DNA from: Pseudoalteromonas amylolytica
GTDB lineage: Bacteria; Pseudomonadota; Gammaproteobacteria; Enterobacterales; Alteromonadaceae
DNA length: 64,000 nt
Assembly (NCBI RefSeq): GCF_001854605.1
Contig: NZ_MKJU01000031.1
Location: 3,997 to 67,996, forward strand
Direction: 5' to 3'
Notes under the pieces: generated by a model
The model's database searches: none
The model's input: the letters and a program-made list of their open reading frames with translations, nothing else
Told to the model about the DNA's origin: nothing
Position numbers and translations under genes: made by a program
Part shown: one piece after another, positions 6,888-17,177 of the stretch
How positions within the stretch are numbered: the first letter of the stretch is position 1
How the letters are laid out: every line of letters begins with the position of its first letter

Positions 6888-8045
6888 TTATAAAACGCTT
6901 GCAGCGCCTTCGGCTAAAATACGACGTGCGATGATCACACGCATGATTTCGTTAGTACCTTCTAATATCTGGTGTACGCGTACATCACGCACATGACGCT
7001 CTAATGGATATTCTTTGATATAACCATAGCCACCATGAATTTGCAGCGCGTCGTCACACACTTTGAAGCCCACATCTGTGGCAAAGCGTTTCGCCATGGC
7101 GCAGTACGTGGTTTTCTCACTATCATTGGTATCTAATTTAAATGCAGCCAGACGCACCATTTGGCGTGCGGCAACAAGCTCTGTATTCATATCGGCAATT
7201 TTAAACTGTAAGGCTTGGAATGCTGCCAACGGCTTACCAAACTGTTCACGTTCTTGCATGTATTGTTTTGCGGTATTCAGTGCTTGCTGTGCTGTACCCA
7301 GAGAACATGTCGCGATATTGATACGACCACCGTCTAGGCCCTGCATAGCGAACTTAAACCCTTCACCTTCACTGCCAAGTAGGTGATCGGCAGGAATACG
7401 CACGTTTTCTAGTGTAACTAAACGCGTTGGTTGGGCGTTCCAACCCATTTTTTCTTCTGCTTTACCATACACCACACCCTCGGCATTGGCAGGCACAACA
7501 AACGCAGAAATACCTTTAGGTCCGGCTTCGCCAGTGCGCGCCATTACCACTAAAACGTCAGTTTCACCTGCACCTGAGATAAACATTTTTGAGCCATTTA
7601 GAACGTATTCATCGCCTTCTTTAACAGCTTTGGTTTTCAAAGATGCAGCATCAGAACCTGAACCCGGCTCAGTTAAACAATATGACGCCAGCAACTCACC
7701 CATTACCAGTTGGTCAATGTAGGTTTCTTTTACTGAGTCAGTTCCAAAACTTGCAATCATCCAAGTGGCCATGTTGTGAATCGTCAACATCGCGGTGGTT
7801 GCTGTACACCCCATGGAAAGTTGCTCAAAAATAATGCTGGAGTCTAAACGTGATAAGCCAAGGCCACCTGCCTCTTCTGGCGTGTATAAACCACAAAAGC
7901 CCAGTTCGCCCGCTTTTTTAATCACGTCTTTTGGAAAAATATGCTCACGGTCCCAAAGTGCTGCATTAGGAGCCAGTTCGCTCATAGCAAATTGATACGC
8001 GGTTTCAGCAAATGCCTGTTGATCTTCGGTTAGATTAAAGTCCAT
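6888..8045 (-). CDS. Acyl-CoA dehydrogenase, probable isobutyryl-CoA dehydrogenase
   Basis: A 385-residue FAD enzyme of the acyl-CoA dehydrogenase family. N-terminal helical, middle beta and C-terminal helical domains are complete. Signatures include CLTEPGSGSDAASLKTKA and the C-terminal IHGGYGYIKEYPLERHVRD with the catalytic Glu in ILEGTNEI, the MCAD/IBD-type placement. It introduces the 2,3 double bond and passes electrons to ETF. Operon neighbours (mmsA, hydratase, hydrolase, mmsB) point to isobutyryl-CoA or 2-methylbutyryl-CoA as substrate. An 85-bp gap containing an 11-bp hairpin separates it from mmsA. Confidence 0.88.
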   Translation of the reverse strand: MDFNLTEDQQAFAETAYQFAMSELAPNAALWDREHIFPKDVIKKAGELGFCGLYTPEEAGGLGLSRLDSSIIFEQLSMGCTATTAMLTIHNMATWMIASFGTDSVKETYIDQLVMGELLASYCLTEPGSGSDAASLKTKAVKEGDEYVLNGSKMFISGAGETDVLVVMARTGEAGPKGISAFVVPANAEGVVYGKAEEKMGWNAQPTRLVTLENVRIPADHLLGSEGEGFKFAMQGLDGGRINIATCSLGTAQQALNTAKQYMQEREQFGKPLAAFQALQFKIADMNTELVAARQMVRLAAFKLDTNDSEKTTYCAMAKRFATDVGFKVCDDALQIHGGYGYIKEYPLERHVRDVRVHQILEGTNEIMRVIIARRILAEGAASVL

Positions 8046-8069
8046 AAAGACCTCTTGTTGTGTTGATGA

Positions 8070-8094
8070 CTAAGCCAGAGAGACTCTGGCTTAG
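8070..8094 (-). other. Intercistronic hairpin in valine operon
   Basis: CTAAGCCAGAG and CTCTGGCTTAG form a perfect 11-bp stem with a three-base loop between mmsA and the acyl-CoA dehydrogenase. There is no U-tract on the minus strand, so mRNA processing or stabilisation is more likely than termination. Confidence 0.6.
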
Positions 8095-8130
8095 TTAGTA
8101 GTTATTCTAATTATCTTTTGAAACGCTGAA

Positions 8131-9621
8131 TTACTTCAGGTCAATACTCATGTTTGGACCGCAAGCGATGTCATCTTCAAACCAGCGTGAGGTAATGGTT
8201 TTTGTTTCGGTGTAAAAGCGCACGCCTTGCTTGCCGTACGTGTGTTGGTCACCGTAGAACGAGCCTTTCCAACCTGTAAATGAGAAGAAAGGAAGTGGCA
8301 CAGGAATTGGCACATTAATACCAACTTGACCCACTTCAATTTCATGTTGGAATTTACGCGCCGCAGCACCGCTTGAGGTAAACAGTGATGTGCCGTTGCC
8401 GTAAGGGCTTGCATTGATAAGCTCAATTGCTTCGTCCAAAGTATCAACAAACATACACGCTAACACTGGACCAAAGATTTCCTCTTTGTAAAGGTCCATG
8501 TCTGTGGTTACGTCAGTGAATAGCGTTGGACCCACCCAGTTACCTTGCTCATAACCCTCAACGGTAAAATCAGAGCCATCTAACAAACAGGTTGCACCTT
8601 GCTCTTTGGCACTGGCAATAAGCGATAAAATACGCGCTTTTGCAGCTGGCGTTGTCTGCGGACCATAAGCCGCTTCAGGATCATCCCAAACACCCGGGCG
8701 AACCTTTGATAAAGCTGCTTTTAAATCATCTACCCACTCTTTGGCCTGACCGACAAACACCGCAACAGAAATACCCATACAACGCTGACCTGCTGCACCC
8801 ACTGATGAGCCAACTAGGTTATTAATAAGTCGCTCTTTTTTAGAGTCTGGCATGATAACCATGTGGTTTTTAGCGCCAACACATGCTTGCACACGTTTAA
8901 GGTGTTGTGTGCCTTTTGAATAAATATATTGACCCACACCGCAAGAACCAACAAATGAGATAGCACGAATTTCAGGCGCTTCTAGAATGTGATCTACTTG
9001 CTCTTTAGTGCCATGTACCACTTGAAGCACACCCTTAGGCGCGCCCGCTTCTTCGAATAGCTCTACCAAGCGCATTGGCGTTAATGGGTCTTGCTCTGAT
9101 GGCTTAAGGATGAACGTGTTACCGCATACAATTGCCATCGGGAACATCCAAAGTGGGATCATCGCAGGGAAGTTAAATGGTGTGACACCGGCACATACGC
9201 CCAGCGGTTGCATGTACGAATAAGTATCAATTTTGCGTGCAACGTTCTCAACCGTTTCGCCCATCATAAGAGATGGTGCATTTGCAGCCTGCTCAACAAC
9301 TTCGATACCACGCCAAACATCACCTTTGGCATCTTCAAAGGTTTTGCCTAGTTCATGACAAATGATGGTTGCCAACTCGTCATGATGCTCTTTTAACAAT
9401 GCAGCGTAACGCATCATGATACGAGAACGCTCAGTAACTGGCACTTCTTTCCAGGTTTTAAATGTTTCTTGCGCTGAGTCAATCGCAGCGCGCATTTCTT
9501 GATCAGTCGCACAAGGTACTTTAGCCAGTACTTCTTGTGTCGCAGGGTTTACAACATCAATCCATTTGTCGGTTGATGATTGTGTGAATTCGCCGTTGAT
9601 GTATAAAGGTACTTGGTGCAT
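8131..9621 (-). CDS. mmsA: CoA-acylating methylmalonate-semialdehyde dehydrogenase
   Basis: A 496-residue aldehyde dehydrogenase converting methylmalonate semialdehyde to propionyl-CoA and CO2 with NAD+ and CoA. Catalytic Cys281 lies in [11 protein letters not shown], and the usual ALDH general-base Glu is replaced in [10 protein letters not shown] (248-257), as is typical of MMSDH. It ends the distal part of valine degradation together with mmsB. It starts with ATG after a GAGGAG-like Shine-Dalgarno. It is flanked on both sides by gaps of 85-88 bp that hold perfect hairpins, unlike the tight spacing elsewhere in the operon, so its mRNA may be processed separately. Confidence 0.95.
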   Translation of the reverse strand: MHQVPLYINGEFTQSSTDKWIDVVNPATQEVLAKVPCATDQEMRAAIDSAQETFKTWKEVPVTERSRIMMRYAALLKEHHDELATIICHELGKTFEDAKGDVWRGIEVVEQAANAPSLMMGETVENVARKIDTYSYMQPLGVCAGVTPFNFPAMIPLWMFPMAIVCGNTFILKPSEQDPLTPMRLVELFEEAGAPKGVLQVVHGTKEQVDHILEAPEIRAISFVGSCGVGQYIYSKGTQHLKRVQACVGAKNHMVIMPDSKKERLINNLVGSSVGAAGQRCMGISVAVFVGQAKEWVDDLKAALSKVRPGVWDDPEAAYGPQTTPAAKARILSLIASAKEQGATCLLDGSDFTVEGYEQGNWVGPTLFTDVTTDMDLYKEEIFGPVLACMFVDTLDEAIELINASPYGNGTSLFTSSGAAARKFQHEIEVGQVGINVPIPVPLPFFSFTGWKGSFYGDQHTYGKQGVRFYTETKTITSRWFEDDIACGPNMSIDLK

Positions 9622-9650
9622 GGTGCACTCCTCCCCAGATTATGTGTCAT

Positions 9651-9695
9651 GGCACCAAAGGCTATAATAGTTATCTTGCCTGATTACTTGGTGCC
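9651..9695 (-). other. Intercistronic hairpin between thiolase and mmsA
   Basis: GGCACCAA (9651-9658) and TTGGTGCC (9688-9695) are perfect inverted repeats with a 29-base loop and no U-tract on the transcribed strand. It could be an RNA processing element or a weak attenuator. Confidence 0.5.
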
Positions 9696-9709
9696 CTAAA
9701 AATGTGTGA

Positions 9710-10888
9710 TTAGACTTCTACCGCCAATGCCACCGCTTCACCACCACCAATACATAGTGATGCAATACCTTTTGACAGGCCGCGATTGCGAAGTGCGTGA
9801 ATAAGCGTCACAAGAATACGCGCGCCACTTGCACCGATTGGGTGACCCAACGCACATGCACCACCGTTTACGTTAACTTTGTTGCTGTCTAAGCCCATTT
9901 CATTAATCGCAAGCATAGTAACCATGGCAAAAGCTTCGTTGATTTCCCAAAGATCTACATCGTCTTTGCTCCAACCCGTACGCTCCAGCAAAGTATTCAT
10001 TGCGCCCACTGGCGCTAACGTAAACTCAGACGGTAACTGTGAATGCGTTGCATGACCGGCAATCTTACAAAGCGGTGTTAATCCTTGACGTTTCGCCTCA
10101 GACTCGCTCATTAAAATAAGAGCAGCAGCACCATCTGAAATAGAAGAAGAGTTAGCAGCCGTTACGGTGCCGTCTTTTTTGAATGCAGGACGCAGGCTTG
10201 GAATTTTCTCAGGACGAGCATTACCAGGTTGCTCATCGATGCTTACCTCAACATCACCCTTGCGAGTGCTAAGCGTAACAGGCGCGATTTCACCCGCAAA
10301 GCTACCATTGTCGATGGCTCCATTGGCCTTGCTAAGTGAGCCTAGTGCAAATTCATCCATTTGCTCACGAGTAATACCATATTGATCGGCTGTATCTTGT
10401 GCAAAACAACCCATTGCTTTGTTATCGTAGGCATCTTCTAAGCCATCCGCCATCATGTGATCTTTGATCTCACCGTGGCCCATACGCATACCACCACGCG
10501 CTTTTGGAATGAAGTAAGGTGAGTTAGTCATGCTTTCCATACCGCCAGCAATAGCAGAATTAATGCTACCTGCTTTTATTAAATCATGTGCAAGCATGGC
10601 AGCTTTTAAACCTGAACCACATACCTTGTTAATCGTGGTTGCGCCAGTTGAGCGAGCAAGACCCGCATGTAACATAGCTTGACGCGCTGGCGCCTGACCA
10701 AGACCTGCTGGTAATACACAGCCCATAATAACTTCTTCAATTGAGGCGTCACTTAGACCAGTTTCTGCCATCACGCTTTTAATCGCGGTTGCACCTAAAT
10801 CCGTTGCACTTGCGCCAGTTAAAGCGCCCATGAAGCCACCCATTGGGGTACGTTTTGCGGCTACGATGACTACAGCATCATTACTCAT
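9710..10888 (-). CDS. Acetyl-CoA C-acyltransferase (thiolase)
   Basis: A 392-residue thiolase. The acylated nucleophile is Cys90 in INKVCGSGLKAAM; the C-terminal catalytic motifs are GHPIGASGARI (His) and SLCIGGGEAVA (second Cys). Length and motifs fit biosynthetic or degradative acetoacetyl-CoA thiolases of the AtoB type. As first gene of the leftward operon it would cleave acetoacetyl-CoA, made by the CoA-transferase at the far end of the divergent operon, or 2-methylacetoacetyl-CoA from isoleucine. A LiuR-like palindrome lies about 80 bp upstream, so it is probably co-regulated with leucine catabolism. Confidence 0.92.
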   Translation of the reverse strand: MSNDAVVIVAAKRTPMGGFMGALTGASATDLGATAIKSVMAETGLSDASIEEVIMGCVLPAGLGQAPARQAMLHAGLARSTGATTINKVCGSGLKAAMLAHDLIKAGSINSAIAGGMESMTNSPYFIPKARGGMRMGHGEIKDHMMADGLEDAYDNKAMGCFAQDTADQYGITREQMDEFALGSLSKANGAIDNGSFAGEIAPVTLSTRKGDVEVSIDEQPGNARPEKIPSLRPAFKKDGTVTAANSSSISDGAAALILMSESEAKRQGLTPLCKIAGHATHSQLPSEFTLAPVGAMNTLLERTGWSKDDVDLWEINEAFAMVTMLAINEMGLDSNKVNVNGGACALGHPIGASGARILVTLIHALRNRGLSKGIASLCIGGGEAVALAVEV

Positions 10889-10961
10889 TTTAAACTCCTA
10901 TTCACAGATGCCGTTGGATATGGCACCCTGCTTAAACGATTCATCATTAATTTGAGCATAC

Positions 10962-10989
10962 ATAATATTTACGTTTACGCCAACGTAAA
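10962..10989 (-). promoter_or_regulatory. LiuR-like operator/promoter of the valine operon
   Basis: TTTACGTT-N6-AACGTAAA (10968-10989) is a perfect 8-bp inverted repeat. On the minus strand TTTACG (10989-10984) and TATTAT (10967-10962) could be -35 and -10 elements with the operator between them, the usual MerR-family geometry. The motif resembles the LiuR sites described for gammaproteobacterial branched-chain regulons. Binding is inferred. Confidence 0.7.
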
Positions 10990-11143
10990 TCTAAAATCAA
11001 GCAAAGTGCGTTGACTGAATCTGTAAACATAAGTTGCAAACTAAGCTTTCCAAAGCGCGTTTTTACTCAGTTCTATGTCTATTTTTTGTCACATTCTGAG
11101 CCCTCACCACAAATAGTACGAAAGTAGTATTTTTATACATTAC

Positions 11144-11172
11144 TTTACCTTTACGTAAACTTCACTTATATT
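11144..11172 (+). promoter_or_regulatory. LiuR-like operator/promoter of liuR-liuABCDE
   Basis: TTTACCTTTACGTAAA (11144-11159) contains the 10-bp palindrome TTTACGTAAA and resembles the operator at 10968-10989. It falls between candidate -35 TTTACC (11144-11149) and -10 TATATT (11167-11172) hexamers, suggesting MerR-type control and autoregulation of liuR. Confidence 0.68.
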
Positions 11173-11196
11173 GGACAAATAAGTATTGAAGTCAAT

Positions 11197-11604
11197 GTGT
11201 ACATAACCATGCAAGATAACCATAACGAAGAAACCTATTCGATCAGTGAATTAGCGAAGGAATTCGACATCACCACGCGAAGCATCCGCTTTTATGAAGA
11301 TCAAGGCTTGCTATCTCCCGAACGCCACGGGCAAACCCGTGTATATTCAAAACGCGACAGAGTACGCTTAAAACTGATATTACGCGGTAAACGTTTAGGA
11401 TTTACATTGGCTGAGACTGGCCGTTTGTTTGAATTGTATGATGCTGACAAATCAAGTGCTAAACAGCTCTCTACTATGCTGCAATTGATAGAAGAGAAAA
11501 AAGCAGATTTAAGTCAGCAAATGGATGACATCAAAGTGGTGTTAATGGAGTTGGTAACTGCCGAACGCCGCTGTCGCGACACGTTAAAGAATCTAGAAGA
11601 ATAA
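11197..11604 (+). CDS. liuR: MerR-family regulator LiuR
   Basis: A 134-residue MerR-family regulator. The winged helix-turn-helix is at about 14-80 ([33 protein letters not shown] split over two motifs), followed by a C-terminal dimerisation coiled coil (about 90-130). LiuR proteins control leucine/isovalerate genes, and here it is the first gene of that operon with LiuR-like palindromes on both sides of the divergent promoter region. The start is uncertain: GTG at 11197 has GAAG five bases upstream, while ATG at 11209 gives 130 residues and has no Shine-Dalgarno. No metal-binding Cys cluster is seen at the C-terminus, which fits an acyl-CoA-type effector. Confidence 0.9.
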   Translation: MYITMQDNHNEETYSISELAKEFDITTRSIRFYEDQGLLSPERHGQTRVYSKRDRVRLKLILRGKRLGFTLAETGRLFELYDADKSSAKQLSTMLQLIEEKKADLSQQMDDIKVVLMELVTAERRCRDTLKNLEE

Positions 11605-11624
11605 TCTCTCACAGGATAAATAGT

Positions 11625-12800
11625 ATGAGTACCGTATCTTTATATAAAGAAATGAATTTTGGTCTAGGCGAAACCGCCGATATGATCCGTGACCATGTAA
11701 ACAGTTTCGCAAGCGCTGAAATTGCGCCATTGGCTGAAAAAACAGATTTAGAAAATAGCTTTCCTAACCAATTATGGCCACAATTTGGCGATATGGGTTT
11801 ATTAGGTATCACCGTACCAGAAGAATTTGGTGGTGCAGGAATGGGCTATCTTGAGCACGTTGTTGCGATGGAAGAGATCAGCCGAGCAAGTGCATCAATC
11901 GGCCTCAGCTATGGCGCTCACTCAAACCTATGCGTTAACCAAATTAACCGTAACGGTAACGAAGCGCAAAAACGCAAATATCTACCTAAGCTTATCAGCG
12001 GTGAACACATCGGTGCCCTAGCAATGAGTGAGCCAAACGCAGGTTCTGACGTTGTATCAATGAAATTGAAAGCGGAAAAGCGTGGCGACAAATACATTCT
12101 GAACGGCAACAAAATGTGGATCACCAATGGTCCTGATGCTGACGTGTTAGTTATTTACGCTAAGACCGACTTAGAAGCTGGTTCAAAAGGTATTACCGCA
12201 TTTTTGGTTGAAAAAGACTTCCCAGGTTTCTCGACAGCACAAAAGCTAGACAAACTGGGTATGCGCGGTTCAAACACCTGTGAGTTAGTGTTTGAAGACT
12301 GTGAAGTACCAGAAGAGAATATTCTTGGTCAATTAAATGAAGGCGTAAAAGTGCTTATGAGCGGTTTGGACTACGAGCGTGTAGTACTCGCGGCGGGCCC
12401 ATTAGGTATCATGCAAGCATGTATGGACATTGTTGTTCCTTACATTCATGAGCGTAAGCAGTTCAACAAATCAATTGGTGAGTTCCAGCTTATTCAAGGC
12501 AAAGTGGCGGATATGTACACACAAATGAATGCAGCGCGTTCATACGTATACACTGTAGCTAAAGCCTGTGACCGAGGTGAAACAACTCGTAAAGATGCAG
12601 CTGGCGCTATCCTTTATGCCGCTGAGCTTGCAACCAAAATGGCCCTTGATGCTATTCAAATCTTAGGGGGCAACGGTTACATCAATGAATATGCAACTGG
12701 TCGCCTACTTCGCGATGCAAAATTATATGAAATTGGCGCAGGTACGTCGGAAATTCGCCGCATGCTAATTGGACGAGAGCTTTTCACAGAAAGCCGCTAA
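11625..12800 (+). CDS. liuA: Isovaleryl-CoA dehydrogenase
   Basis: A 391-residue FAD acyl-CoA dehydrogenase oxidising isovaleryl-CoA to 3-methylcrotonyl-CoA. It has [18 protein letters not shown] and the C-terminal [21 protein letters not shown]. The catalytic base is not at the MCAD position, where IGAGTSEI replaces EGT. Instead the Glu in [14 protein letters not shown] is present, which is diagnostic of isovaleryl-CoA dehydrogenase. It begins 20 bp after liuR and 10 bp before the carboxylase subunit, inside a five-gene leucine pathway. Confidence 0.95.
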   Translation: MSTVSLYKEMNFGLGETADMIRDHVNSFASAEIAPLAEKTDLENSFPNQLWPQFGDMGLLGITVPEEFGGAGMGYLEHVVAMEEISRASASIGLSYGAHSNLCVNQINRNGNEAQKRKYLPKLISGEHIGALAMSEPNAGSDVVSMKLKAEKRGDKYILNGNKMWITNGPDADVLVIYAKTDLEAGSKGITAFLVEKDFPGFSTAQKLDKLGMRGSNTCELVFEDCEVPEENILGQLNEGVKVLMSGLDYERVVLAAGPLGIMQACMDIVVPYIHERKQFNKSIGEFQLIQGKVADMYTQMNAARSYVYTVAKACDRGETTRKDAAGAILYAAELATKMALDAIQILGGNGYINEYATGRLLRDAKLYEIGAGTSEIRRMLIGRELFTESR

Positions 12801-12810
12801 GGAATACCAA

Positions 12811-14418
12811 ATGACTGTACTTAACTCTTCGGTTAACCCTCACGACAGTCAGTTTAAAGCAAACAGCGAAGCAATGGCTTCGCTGGTTGCTGATTTAAAC
12901 GACAAAGTCGCTACATTATCTCAAGGTGGTGGTGAAGAACTTATCGCCCGTCATCAAAGCCGCGGAAAACTCTTTGTTCGCGATCGAATCAACACACTAC
13001 TTGATGAAGGTTCTCCCTTTTTAGAAATTTCGCAATTTGCCGCATTTGGCGTCTATGAGCAAGATATTCCTTGTGCTGGCGTAGTGGCAGGAATTGGTCG
13101 AGTGCAAGGCGTGGAGTGCATGATAGTCGGTAACGATGCGACCGTAAAAGGCGGAACCTACTTTCCGTTGACGGTTAAAAAGCACCTACGCGCGCAAGAA
13201 ATCGCAGAGCGTTGCCATCTTCCTTGTATTTATCTTGTTGATTCGGGCGGTGCGAACTTGCCGGAGCAAGACGAAGTGTTCCCAGACAAACTGCACTTTG
13301 GCCGTATTTTCTACAACCAAGCTCGCATGTCTGCCAAAGGTATCCCACAAATTGCCGTGGTAATGGGTTTGTGTACCGCAGGTGGCGCTTATGTACCAGC
13401 GATGGCCGATGAGAGTATTATTGTCAAAGAACAAGGTACGATTTTCTTAGCAGGCCCACCACTTGTGAAAGCGGCCACAGGTGAGGAAGTAAGCGCAGAA
13501 GACTTAGGTGGTGCTGATGTGCACTGTAAAACGTCGGGTGTTGCCGATCACTATGCTGAAAATGATGAGCACGCGCTTTCAATTGCGCGCCAGTGTATTG
13601 CTCGTATTAATCATCAACGCCCTACTCGCCCTATTCTAAAAGACGTTAAACCACCTCGTTACGATATTCGTGAAGTCTACGGTATTGTTGGTACTGATTT
13701 GAAAAAGCCATTTGATGTGCGCGAAGTTATCGCTCGTATCGTTGATGACTCTCAGTTTGATGAGTTTAAACGCTATTTTGGTGAAACTTTGGTAACTGGC
13801 TTTGCAGAGATTTACGGCCACCCAGTTGGGATTGTCGCAAACAACGGCATTTTATTCTCTGAGTCAGCACAAAAAGGGGCTCACTTTATTCAACTGTGTG
13901 CGCAACGTGATATTCCGCTGCTGTTTTTACAAAACATCACCGGATTTATGGTTGGCCAGAAATACGAAGCTGAAGGTATCGCTAAGCACGGTGCGAAGAT
14001 GGTAACTGCGGTATCGTGTGCCGATGTGCCAAAATTCACCGTACTCATTGGCGGCTCTTACGGCGCTGGCAACTACGGTATGTGTGGCCGAGCCTATGAA
14101 CCCACCATGATGTGGATGTGGCCAAACGCGCGCATCTCTGTGATGGGCGGTGAGCAAGCTGCTGGCGTATTAACACAAGTACGTCAAGATGGTTTGGCAC
14201 GTAAAGGTCAAAGTATGAATGATGAGGAAGTTGCCCAGTTCAAAAAGCCAATCATTGAGCAATATGAAAAACAAGGCCACCCTTACTATGCTAGTGCTCG
14301 TTTGTGGGACGACGGTATCATTGACCCTGCCGACACACGCACGGTGTTAGGACTTGCGCTTGAAGCGGCCGCCAATGCACCACATAAAGAGTCAAAGTTT
14401 GGCATCTTTAGAATGTAA
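12811..14418 (+). CDS. liuB: Methylcrotonoyl-CoA carboxylase, carboxyltransferase (beta) subunit
   Basis: About 535 residues, the carboxyltransferase half of methylcrotonyl-CoA carboxylase, transferring CO2 from biotin to 3-methylcrotonyl-CoA. It shows [24 protein letters not shown] in pieces, [22 protein letters not shown], and the C-terminal [18 protein letters not shown] that forms the CoA/biotin site. An in-frame start exists at 12769, but it lies inside liuA. ATG at 12811 is preceded by AAGGAA and gives the family length. It pairs with liuD two genes downstream. Confidence 0.95.
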   Translation: MTVLNSSVNPHDSQFKANSEAMASLVADLNDKVATLSQGGGEELIARHQSRGKLFVRDRINTLLDEGSPFLEISQFAAFGVYEQDIPCAGVVAGIGRVQGVECMIVGNDATVKGGTYFPLTVKKHLRAQEIAERCHLPCIYLVDSGGANLPEQDEVFPDKLHFGRIFYNQARMSAKGIPQIAVVMGLCTAGGAYVPAMADESIIVKEQGTIFLAGPPLVKAATGEEVSAEDLGGADVHCKTSGVADHYAENDEHALSIARQCIARINHQRPTRPILKDVKPPRYDIREVYGIVGTDLKKPFDVREVIARIVDDSQFDEFKRYFGETLVTGFAEIYGHPVGIVANNGILFSESAQKGAHFIQLCAQRDIPLLFLQNITGFMVGQKYEAEGIAKHGAKMVTAVSCADVPKFTVLIGGSYGAGNYGMCGRAYEPTMMWMWPNARISVMGGEQAAGVLTQVRQDGLARKGQSMNDEEVAQFKKPIIEQYEKQGHPYYASARLWDDGIIDPADTRTVLGLALEAAANAPHKESKFGIFRM

Positions 14419-14430
14419 TAGGAGCAGACT

Positions 14431-15213
14431 ATGTCGGTCACTTTAACCATAACAAAAACAAAAGTGGCGATTTTAGAGTTAAGTCGCCCCGAAAAACATA
14501 ATGCCTTTGATGATGGCGTTATTGCCGAGTTGATCCAATGTATTGAACATGCCAACGGACTTGATATCAGAGCATTAGTGCTAAAGACCCAAGGTAAGCA
14601 CTTTTCAGCAGGTGCAGACCTTGGTTGGATGAAGTCGATGGCTGATAACAACTACGAAGAAAACGTAGCAGACTCTGCAAAGCTAGCCAAGCTTATGTCG
14701 GTGCTAGCCACGTCTCCTCACCCAACAGTGTGTTTAGTTCAAGGCGCGGCATTTGGTGGAGCGCTCGGGCTGATTGCCTGCTGTGACATCGCTATTGCCA
14801 GTCCTGATGCCAAGTTCTGTTTGAGCGAAGTTAAACTTGGCTTGATCCCCGCTGTAATTAGCCCTTATGTGATCAAAGCAATTGGGGAGCGTCAAGCTCG
14901 TCGTTACTTCTTAACCGCAGAAGTGTTTAAGGCAGAGCAAGCATTGGCTCTTGGGTTAATTCATGAAATCAGTGATGACCTCAATAAAAGCGAACAACAT
15001 TTTATCGATACGCTGCTTAACAATGGTCCGGCCGCAGTCAAATCTGCTAAAGCCTTAATTAATGAAGTAGCGAATAAAACAATTGATGAACAATTGATAG
15101 CTCATACCGCCAAACGCATTGCCGAAATTCGTGTAAGCCCAGAGGGGCAAGAAGGGCTAAGTGCCTTTTTTGAAAAGCGTGCGCCAAGTTGGCAAAACGC
15201 GGCAAAACAGTAA
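14431..15213 (+). CDS. liuC: Methylglutaconyl-CoA hydratase
   Basis: A 260-residue crotonase-fold hydratase converting 3-methylglutaconyl-CoA to HMG-CoA. Motifs are HFSAGADLGWMKSM for the oxyanion hole, GAAFGGALGLIACCDIAIA and FCLSEVKLGLIPAVISPYV. The LGWMKSMA sequence after the oxyanion loop is characteristic of bacterial LiuC/AUH-type hydratases. It sits between the two carboxylase subunits, with GGAG six bases before the ATG and 10-12 bp gaps on both sides. Confidence 0.93.
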   Translation: MSVTLTITKTKVAILELSRPEKHNAFDDGVIAELIQCIEHANGLDIRALVLKTQGKHFSAGADLGWMKSMADNNYEENVADSAKLAKLMSVLATSPHPTVCLVQGAAFGGALGLIACCDIAIASPDAKFCLSEVKLGLIPAVISPYVIKAIGERQARRYFLTAEVFKAEQALALGLIHEISDDLNKSEQHFIDTLLNNGPAAVKSAKALINEVANKTIDEQLIAHTAKRIAEIRVSPEGQEGLSAFFEKRAPSWQNAAKQ

Positions 15214-15223
15214 AGGATCAATC

Positions 15224-17176
15224 ATGTTGAAAAAAATCCTCATTGCAAACCGTGGTGAAATTGCCTGCCGCGTAATGAAAACGGCCAAGCGCCTTGGTTT
15301 AAAAACGGTCGCTGTATATTCAGATGCGGACGCGAATTCTTTGCATGTGTCGCTTGCTGACGAGGCATACCACATTGGACCTGCACCGAGTAAAGATTCT
15401 TACTTAGTTGCTGATAAAATACTCGAAGTGGCAAAGCTTGCTGGCGCTGATTGCGTGCATCCAGGCTATGGCTTTTTGTCAGAAAATGATCAATTTGCCA
15501 ATGCTTGTGAGCAAGCTGGCATCGCTTTTATTGGCCCGCTTGCCAGCTCTATTGAAGCCATGGGGTCTAAAACTCGTGCTAAAGAAATCATGGCACAAGC
15601 CAATGTCCCATTGGTCCCAGGCTATTACGGACAAAATCAAGACAGCGACTTTCTTGCCTCTGAAGCCGAGAAAATTGGCTACCCTGTACTGATCAAAGCA
15701 GCCTTTGGCGGCGGCGGTAAGGGCATGCGCGTAGTGCGTGAAAGCAAAGAGTTTTTAGCAGCTTTAGATGGCGCAAAACGTGAAGCCCTAGCAGGTTTTG
15801 GTAACGATTTGGTGTTGTTAGAGCGTTATGTCGACACCCCACGCCACGTTGAAGTACAAGTTTTTGCCGATAACCATGGCAACTGTGTATATTTAGGTGA
15901 TCGCGATTGCTCATTGCAGCGACGTCACCAAAAAGTCATCGAAGAAGCCCCTGCCCCAGGACTGTCTGACCAACTTCGCAAAGAAATGGGCGAAGCCGCT
16001 GTGCGTTGTGCCCAAGCCATTAACTATCGCGGTGCAGGTACGGTGGAGTTTTTGCTTTGTGGTGATGAGTTCTTCTTTATGGAAATGAACACTCGCTTGC
16101 AAGTAGAGCATCCAGTGACAGAAATGGTCACAGGCCTTGATTTAGTCGAATGGCAAATTCGCGTGGCAAATAATCAAACACTGCCGCTGACTCAAGCGCA
16201 AATCACCCTAACAGGCCACAGCTTTGAAGCGCGCATCTACGCAGAAGACCCGCGTGAAAACTTTATGCCGTTCTCGGGAGAGTTAACGCATCTATCATTC
16301 CCTAAAGAAAGTGAAGGTGTGCGTATCGATACTGGCGTACAGACCGGTGCAGAGATCAGCTCATTTTACGATCCGATGATCGCAAAACTTATCGTTCATG
16401 GACCAGACCGCGAAACGGCGTTGTTAAAACTGCACCACGCCCTTGAAGAAGTCCACCTTGCTGGTGTTAAAAGCAATGTTGCATTTTTACACTACTTGGC
16501 AGGCCACCCTACATTTATGGCAGGCGCGCCAGATACGCACTTTATTGATAGCCAAACTGAAACGCTTACCCAGCAACCTGAGCCACTGGCACCGATGACC
16601 TTGCTTGCGGTAGCAGCATTTATAAAACATGCCATGCCCTGTGCAAATAAAACACCTTGGCAAAGTGAGCTGGGTTTTAGACTAAATCAAAGTGCAAAAG
16701 TGAATGTGCCATTTTTTGATGGGCCCGTTGAGGCCACTTTAACCAACGGCTTGATAAGTGTTGAGTACAACGGTAAAGCAATCAACATCAGTGCATCACT
16801 TGAGCAAACTCAGCTTAATGCCGTGATTGATGGTAAAAAGTACCAAGCGAATGTGCTTGTTGATGAAGATTTAATAACGGTGATGTATCAAGCTTACGCG
16901 CATAGCTTTGAACTTAAGTCTAAACATTACATTAGTGAACACGAACATGAGGCCGCCCCCCTAGCAGCGCCTCTAAACGGTACTGTGGTAAAACATTTGC
17001 AAAGTCTCAATAGCAAAGTCAGTAAGGGCGATGCGGTAGTAGTCATTGAAGCAATGAAGATGGAATACACGCTCAACGCACCATTTGACGGCACGCTAAC
17101 AAGCTACTGCTTTGCTGAAGGTGCACTGGTAAGCCACGGTGACATGCTAGCGATTGTTGAACCATTGGAGGCATAA
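15224..17176 (+). CDS. liuD: Methylcrotonoyl-CoA carboxylase, biotin-carboxylase (alpha) subunit
   Basis: About 650 residues. The biotin carboxylase domain begins at KKILIANRGEIACRVMKTA and contains the ATP-grasp glycine-rich loop AAFGGGGKGMRVV and EMNTRLQVEHPVTEMV. The last 75 residues are a biotinyl domain with the modified Lys in EAMKMEY. The enzyme charges biotin with CO2 and feeds LiuB. An upstream in-frame start at 15161 lies within liuC; ATG at 15224 follows AAAGGA. It ends one base before liuE starts, which supports coupled translation. Confidence 0.95.
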   Translation: MLKKILIANRGEIACRVMKTAKRLGLKTVAVYSDADANSLHVSLADEAYHIGPAPSKDSYLVADKILEVAKLAGADCVHPGYGFLSENDQFANACEQAGIAFIGPLASSIEAMGSKTRAKEIMAQANVPLVPGYYGQNQDSDFLASEAEKIGYPVLIKAAFGGGGKGMRVVRESKEFLAALDGAKREALAGFGNDLVLLERYVDTPRHVEVQVFADNHGNCVYLGDRDCSLQRRHQKVIEEAPAPGLSDQLRKEMGEAAVRCAQAINYRGAGTVEFLLCGDEFFFMEMNTRLQVEHPVTEMVTGLDLVEWQIRVANNQTLPLTQAQITLTGHSFEARIYAEDPRENFMPFSGELTHLSFPKESEGVRIDTGVQTGAEISSFYDPMIAKLIVHGPDRETALLKLHHALEEVHLAGVKSNVAFLHYLAGHPTFMAGAPDTHFIDSQTETLTQQPEPLAPMTLLAVAAFIKHAMPCANKTPWQSELGFRLNQSAKVNVPFFDGPVEATLTNGLISVEYNGKAINISASLEQTQLNAVIDGKKYQANVLVDEDLITVMYQAYAHSFELKSKHYISEHEHEAAPLAAPLNGTVVKHLQSLNSKVSKGDAVVVIEAMKMEYTLNAPFDGTLTSYCFAEGALVSHGDMLAIVEPLEA

Positions 17177-17177
17177 C

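Noticed and set aside
15161-15223. Upstream in-frame start of liuD
   Set aside because: It lies within liuC; the family start MLKKILIANRGEIA at 15224 has its own Shine-Dalgarno.
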